This document shows positions 60,053-64,000 of a DNA stretch of 64,000 nt, in pieces. The translations under genes were made by a program, and so were the position numbers. The notes under the pieces were generated by a model. The model ran no database searches. It was given only the letters and a program-made list of their open reading frames with translations, and was not told the origin of the DNA. The stretch is from Nemorincola caseinilytica (GTDB lineage Bacteria > Bacteroidota > Bacteroidia > Chitinophagales > Chitinophagaceae): positions 1-64,000 of the forward strand of contig NZ_BAABFA010000010.1 in assembly GCF_039540515.1 (NCBI RefSeq), written 5' to 3'. Position 1 is the stretch's first letter. Each line of letters starts with the position of its first letter.

Positions 60053-61795
60053 TCACTGTACGGCCTTATCTATAAGCCGCTCTGTACGGGCCTTCTCTGC
60101 ATCGGCCTCCTCCAGTTTCTTTCTTTCGTACTCCGATATATGGTCGTTCACATTCAGGTTCGCCTGTTTGCGGGAGTATACTGTTTGGGTAAGGTAGTTA
60201 TAGTTTCGGTAGGCATCCTTTAGCCGTATCAGCTTATCCCGCTTCTCGTATCCATTGCTGCCCGCCTTCATTATTACATCGCATACAGCGGTGGCGCGGC
60301 TTTCTATTTCTATTTGGTATACCGCATACAGCAGCTCATTTCCATATACACATTTATAGTCTCCCACCGACTTAAGCTGGTCCTCATGTTCTGTATAAGG
60401 GTCTTTGCCCATATGCGCCAGCACAAGGTCTATAGAGGTGTATTCATCGGCAGTGGGCCTGCTGGAAATGTCATGAGGCAAATGGTCTCCGGCTATGAAC
60501 CGCAGGTCGCCCCTTTCCAGGGCAGAGAAAGTACTCACATCTGCATAGGGCATGTAGTTGCCAGCTATCTGTATGCCTATCAGTATGCCTTCGTTCACAC
60601 GCTGACCATTGCGGGTAAATACCTCTACCTGCGTATCGCCATGTATACCCGGATGGGCGAAGACACCAGTTATGGTGAACTCGTGCCGCTGGCCATCGCT
60701 CACGGCCGCCTGGTATATCGATGCATATTCTTTTAGGTCGTGCATCTTACCATCCCGGGTCTGCAGGGCTATGTTCCTGTTCCATTCTGATACCGTCATG
60801 CCGAAGGTGCCATATTTCATTGGCGTTTCCAGGAAGAACTCGCGGTATACCGTATCCGGCCTCGCAGGCACGGGTACGGCACCATCCGCTACCGGTGTTA
60901 TAGTAGGGCTATCGCTTTTTTGCGCAGCGAAATAAAAAGGCAGGATACATATGGCAAGGATGGTAAGGCCCAATGCCGAAAGCAAAAATGCCTTCAGCGG
61001 GTTCATATTGTCAAAGACACTGCGAAACCTCAGTGCAGCGATGCCGCCATCCCTCACATCTACCGACCGTAACGAGAAAGCCTTATTCGAAAAAATATAG
61101 CTGCCGTCGGCTATGTTGTGGCCGGTATATGCTTTGTCGCCAAGGGTTATCTCATACAGCACCTGCTGGTGAATGGTAAGTACACCATGGTCGGTCTCGT
61201 ACTCGCGTATGTATGTGATGCCCGATACCTGCCCGTTGGTAATGCGCAGTGTTTTGTCCGGCCCATGGCCTATGCTGATGTCTCCCGTCAGCGGTTGCAT
61301 GTTCTCGTCATATATCTTGCAGCCCACACCAAGACCGGCACCATAATTGGTCCCTTCCGAGTAGTAGTACGTCTTACCATCGCTGAGCCTGAACTCCTTC
61401 AACTGCAGCTTTTGAGCAAGCATACGGTTCAGGTAGCTCACATGGTCCAGGTCGGGTACTACCTGGGCGTTCACCAATATCCACGGATCGCCCTTTGCAC
61501 CGTCCTTCTTCAGCAACATCAGCCCATCGAACAGCAGTGCCTGGTTCAGCAATACCTGGTCCTTTAGCCTGTCTATATGCAGGCTTTTGGCCTCGGGCAG
61601 GTACTCCCATTTACCGGTCATTGCATTACCGTTCAGCGACATGATAAGCCTGCCATCGCGCTTGAAGATGTATGTATGGCGGTCTTCGTTCTCATCGAAG
61701 TACACCCATTGCTTATCTATGAAAGCTTCCTTCTTGTCTAGCGAACTGCTGAACTCCTGCAGCCGGGGTAAAATATTCTTCAGGTATTCTGTCAT
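60053..61795 (-). CDS. Membrane-anchored protein of unknown function
   Basis: A 580-residue protein with no signal peptide and one clear transmembrane helix around residues 267-289 (LLSALGLTILAICILPFYFAA). The N-terminal part is polar, beta-rich and probably cytoplasmic: KQWVYFDENEDRHTYIFKRDGRLIMSLNG, KWEYLPEAKSLHID, DPWILVNAQVVPDL. The C-terminal ~290 residues would be periplasmic and contain FTITGVFAHPGIHGDTQVEVFTRNG, IGIQIAGNYMPYADV, and a charged C-terminal helix with many Glu, Lys and Arg. I do not recognise a family. It lies 61 bases upstream of mnmH on the same strand and may share its transcript. Confidence 0.75.
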   Translation of the reverse strand: MTEYLKNILPRLQEFSSSLDKKEAFIDKQWVYFDENEDRHTYIFKRDGRLIMSLNGNAMTGKWEYLPEAKSLHIDRLKDQVLLNQALLFDGLMLLKKDGAKGDPWILVNAQVVPDLDHVSYLNRMLAQKLQLKEFRLSDGKTYYYSEGTNYGAGLGVGCKIYDENMQPLTGDISIGHGPDKTLRITNGQVSGITYIREYETDHGVLTIHQQVLYEITLGDKAYTGHNIADGSYIFSNKAFSLRSVDVRDGGIAALRFRSVFDNMNPLKAFLLSALGLTILAICILPFYFAAQKSDSPTITPVADGAVPVPARPDTVYREFFLETPMKYGTFGMTVSEWNRNIALQTRDGKMHDLKEYASIYQAAVSDGQRHEFTITGVFAHPGIHGDTQVEVFTRNGQRVNEGILIGIQIAGNYMPYADVSTFSALERGDLRFIAGDHLPHDISSRPTADEYTSIDLVLAHMGKDPYTEHEDQLKSVGDYKCVYGNELLYAVYQIEIESRATAVCDVIMKAGSNGYEKRDKLIRLKDAYRNYNYLTQTVYSRKQANLNVNDHISEYERKKLEEADAEKARTERLIDKAVQ

Positions 61796-61944
61796 AATGT
61801 ATGTGGCCGGTGGTCGGGGAACAGCAAATTACCAAATGCTACGGGAAATGTATATATGTGAACAGTAATTGTACCCGATGCAGCACTTTGTCGGTGAGTC
61901 CCGCAACGCAAAAGATCGTACATTTACACCTCAATTATCAGCAA

Positions 61945-62943
61945 GTGAAAGCGATAATACCAGTTGCAGGGGCAGGCACCAAGCTGCGCCCACTAACGTA
62001 TACACAACCTAAGGCCCTTATACCCATAGCCGGCAAGACCATTCTGGGAGTCATAGTAGACCAGCTCATAGATGCCGGTGTTATGGAATATGTATTTGTG
62101 ATAGGCTACCTGGGCGAGAAGATACAGCGCTATATAGAGAAGACATACCCGCAACTGAAATGCACCTTCGTAACGCAGAACGACAGGCGCGGCACAGGTC
62201 ATGCCATACTGCTCACAAAAGACGCCGTACAGAACGATGAGGTGATGATAGTACTGGGCGATACCGTATGCGACTACCCTGTGCGTACCACTATAAACAG
62301 CCCTGTATCGCAGATAGGCGTGCGCAAGGTCGACGACCCCCGCAGCTTTGGCGTGGCAGAGATAAATGACAAGGACATAGTGACGCGCATGGTAGAGAAG
62401 CCCCTGATACCAAAGTCGAACATGGCGATGGTGGGCATCTACTACATAAAGGAAACGGCCGCACTGTATGCCGCGCTGGAGCAGAACCTGTCCATGCCAC
62501 CCGACGAGAACGGCGAATACCACCTTACTAATGCACTGCAACTGATGGTAGAGCAGGGCATAAAGCTACAGGCCTTCAGGGTGAACAACTGGTTCGACTG
62601 TGGCAAGAAAGAAACACTGCTCTCTACCAATGCCATACTGCTGAAGCAGATGGAGGATGCGCAGGCCGTGGCACCCCAGTACAACTACGATACCACCGTT
62701 ATCATTCACCCCGTAAGCATAGCAGAGGGCTGCGAGATACGCCACTGCATCATAGGCCCGAACGTGACCATAGGCGAGCATACCAAGATAGGATCGTCTA
62801 TAGTACGCGATACCATAATAGGGTCTTATGCCGAGTTGCAGCAAGTAGTGCTCAATTCATCTATCATAGGCAACGATGCCTATGTGCGCGGCCTCAGCCA
62901 AAGCCTGAACATAGGCGACAATACCGAGATAGACCTGGGATAA
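61945..62943 (+). CDS. Sugar-phosphate nucleotidyltransferase
   Basis: A 332-residue enzyme. I place the start at the GTG at 61945 because VKAIIPVAGAGTKLRPLTYTQPKALIPIAGK is exactly the nucleotide-binding N-terminus of the family, and the upstream frame to 61801 reads non-homologous sequence. A near-consensus box TACATTTA lies at 61919-61926. Further signatures are QNDRRGTGHAI, VLGDTVCDY (metal-binding Asp), EKPLIPKSN, and NWFDCGKKETLL. The C-terminal ~85 residues show hexapeptide left-handed helix repeats (IIGPNVTIGEHTKIGSSIV). It resembles glucose-1-phosphate thymidylyl- or uridylyltransferases, and specificity is open. A GTG start is otherwise rare here. Confidence 0.9.
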   Translation: MKAIIPVAGAGTKLRPLTYTQPKALIPIAGKTILGVIVDQLIDAGVMEYVFVIGYLGEKIQRYIEKTYPQLKCTFVTQNDRRGTGHAILLTKDAVQNDEVMIVLGDTVCDYPVRTTINSPVSQIGVRKVDDPRSFGVAEINDKDIVTRMVEKPLIPKSNMAMVGIYYIKETAALYAALEQNLSMPPDENGEYHLTNALQLMVEQGIKLQAFRVNNWFDCGKKETLLSTNAILLKQMEDAQAVAPQYNYDTTVIIHPVSIAEGCEIRHCIIGPNVTIGEHTKIGSSIVRDTIIGSYAELQQVVLNSSIIGNDAYVRGLSQSLNIGDNTEIDLG

Positions 62944-62960
62944 ATGAGTGTGGACTGCGG

Positions 62961-62984
62961 GGGGAACAGTGCGTACTGTTTCCC
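62961..62984. terminator. Hairpin between convergent genes
   Basis: GGGGAACAGT and ACTGTTTCCC (10 bp, one G-T pair) enclose GCGT between the nucleotidyltransferase and pseudouridine synthase stop codons. It has no strong T tract, so termination is only suggested. Confidence 0.4.
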
Positions 62985-62991
62985 GACACTG

Positions 62992-63612
62992 TTACTCCGC
63001 ACTGTCTTCCCCATTGTCTATCTTCAGTAGCTTAAAGAATTGTTCCTCTTCTATTTCCCTTACGCAGCCGGGAGCAAGGTCGCCCAGTACTATATCATCT
63101 ATCGCTATCCGTATAAGCCGCCTGCACTCATGGTTCACGGCCAGCATCATATTGCGTATCTGGTGTCGCTTGCCCTCATACAGCGATATCCGCAACCACG
63201 AGTGGGGAATTCGTGGGTTCTGTTCCAGTTGGTGAGGCAGCACATCGGGCGGCGCATCCAGCAATTCTACTTCGCACGGCGCGGTCCTATGTTCGCCACG
63301 CCCCCTTACACGAATAGTAACACCCTCCCTCAACTGCTGCACCTTTTCGGGGGTCATTATATTCGTCACCCGTACCAGGTAGGTCCGTTTATGCGGCCTA
63401 TCCCCCTCAAAGAGCAATTTCGTCACCCTTTTATTCGTACTCAGCAGTAGCAACCCCTCCGAAAGGCCATCCAGCCTCCCTATGGCATGCGTACCCTCCG
63501 GAAAGTCGAAGTCCACCTCGCCCAGCAGCCGCACATCCTCCACACACACGAATTGCGACACCATCCCGAACGGTTTATTCAGTACAAAATATCGGTGTTC
63601 ACGCTGTGTCAT
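62992..63612 (-). CDS. rRNA pseudouridine synthase, RluE-like
   Basis: A 206-residue enzyme of the RsuA/RluB/E/F family. The start at 63612 (MTQREHRYFVLNKPFGMVSQF) matches the family opening YxxLNKPxGxxxQ. The catalytic Asp48 is in AIGRLDGLSEGLLLLS. The segment YEGKRHQIRNMM is the conserved K-x-x-x-I-R-R/N-M motif. There is no N-terminal S4 domain, and the short length matches RluE, which modifies U2457 of 23S rRNA in E. coli; the exact target here is inferred. Confidence 0.92.
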   Translation of the reverse strand: MTQREHRYFVLNKPFGMVSQFVCVEDVRLLGEVDFDFPEGTHAIGRLDGLSEGLLLLSTNKRVTKLLFEGDRPHKRTYLVRVTNIMTPEKVQQLREGVTIRVRGRGEHRTAPCEVELLDAPPDVLPHQLEQNPRIPHSWLRISLYEGKRHQIRNMMLAVNHECRRLIRIAIDDIVLGDLAPGCVREIEEEQFFKLLKIDNGEDSAE

Positions 63613-63654
63613 AACAAGAAAAAAGAGTGCAGAAACCTCATGCACTCCCCCCAC

Positions 63655-63705
63655 TCGTCCTCGTCTCTGACGAGGATGCCCCGGCCGGGCGTTTGTAACG
63701 CCCTA
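63655..63705. repeat. Paired perfect palindromes
   Basis: CCTCGTC-TCT-GACGAGG is followed by CCCCGGCCGGG and then GGGCGTT-TGT-AACGCCC. The design of two consecutive hairpins with 3-base loops resembles 25162-25206. It is non-coding and lies between the tRNA terminator and the pseudouridine synthase gene. Confidence 0.6.
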
Positions 63706-63713
63706 CCGTGCAT

Positions 63714-63741
63714 AAAAAATACGCAAGCATCTAGCTTGCGT
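63714..63741 (-). terminator. Terminator of tRNA-Ala
   Basis: A perfect 8-bp stem ACGCAAGC/GCTTGCGT (63721-63728 and 63734-63741) with a 5-base loop is followed on the minus strand by ATTTTTTATG. Confidence 0.85.
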
Positions 63742-63748
63742 ATTATCT

Positions 63749-63823
<75 letters not shown>

Positions 63824-63836
63824 TGCTGAGAGGGTG

Positions 63837-63844
63837 CAAATATA
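63837..63844 (-). promoter_or_regulatory. tRNA-Ala promoter box
   Basis: On the minus strand TATATTTG matches TAnnTTTG and lies 13 bases upstream of the tRNA 5' end. Confidence 0.6.
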
Positions 63845-63920
63845 GTAGGTTTGTCCGTATTTCAGAATTTTATTCTCCCCTCACCCAAATTTTTCTGCTC
63901 GTTCCCGCCACACCATCCGC

Positions 63921-64000
63921 TACATTTGCGGCATGGATCATTTCAGGCGCCTGCAAGAGCTCCTGCGCATAGAGCGCGAAGCGGATAAAGAAGCATACCT
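63921..64000 (+). CDS. Start of a probable SF1 helicase-like gene (partial)
   Basis: TACATTTG at 63921-63928 is a consensus -7 box, and ATG follows at 63933, so the transcript is likely leaderless. Only 22 codons lie in the window (MDHFRRLQELLRIEREADKEAY). From memory this opening resembles Bacteroidota IGHMBP2/Upf1-like superfamily 1 helicases, but 22 residues are too few to be sure. The coding part is 63933-64000 and continues beyond the window. Confidence 0.4.

Overview
The window looks like a chromosomal segment of a Bacteroidota bacterium, most likely of the Chitinophagaceae/Chitinophagales type. Four observations support this. Two long secreted proteins end in type IX secretion (T9SS) sorting domains. 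Starts lack clear Shine-Dalgarno sequences, and many are preceded by the Bacteroidota promoter box TAnnTTTG. The gene set (LptD, OmpA with thrombospondin type 3 repeats, signal peptidase I with a large insertion, class II ribonucleotide reductase, YqjM-like old yellow enzyme, selenouridine synthase with SelD) fits that phylum. Intergenic spaces carry several short dispersed palindromic repeat families of the kind common in its genomes. Genus assignment is inference only.

Layout. 1-3663: an incomplete, very large surface protein of about 89-residue repeats (minus strand), preceded by a small lipoprotein. 4.7-6.8 kb: a MarR regulator with two YceI proteins, and a shared palindrome ATGTACAT at two of the promoters. 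6.9-14 kb: a transglutaminase-like protein, endonuclease III with a DUF1015 protein, an outer-membrane beta-barrel receptor and an old yellow enzyme. 14.1-19.9 kb: an orphan OmpR-type response regulator and the rimP-nusA-infB operon. 20.0-20.7 kb: a small GIY-YIG nuclease gene bracketed by copies of a ~65-bp repeat in opposite orientations. 20.9-25.1 kb: nrdJ with a long structured leader, then a frameshifted, AT-richer dinD. 25.3-37 kb: lipoprotein, enoyl-CoA hydratase, YihY, small conserved protein, T9SS thioredoxin-like protein, cysS, methyltransferase, lptD. 37-40 kb: amidase, EGF-like lipoprotein, a ~104-bp tandem repeat array, cmk. 40-47 kb: an operon of a giant T9SS protein and an OmpA-family protein. 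47.3-53.1 kb: lepB, queA, and a MoxR ATPase overlapping a TPR protein. 53.1-56.3 kb: Uma2 nuclease, two paralogous secreted proteins of unknown function, and a DUF922 metallopeptidase-like protein. 56.4-60 kb: mnmH-selD (overlapping) and a berberine-bridge-type flavoprotein. 60-64 kb: a membrane protein of unknown function, a sugar nucleotidyltransferase, a pseudouridine synthase, tRNA-Ala(GGC), and the first codons of a probable helicase.

Most of the window is housekeeping and cell-envelope biology. The segments most worth a second look are the repeat-flanked GIY-YIG gene, the tandem palindromic array before cmk, the MarR/YceI promoter pair, the nrdJ leader with a DnaA-box match, the broken dinD and the pair of paralogous secreted proteins. 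I found no CRISPR array, prophage or insertion sequence transposase.
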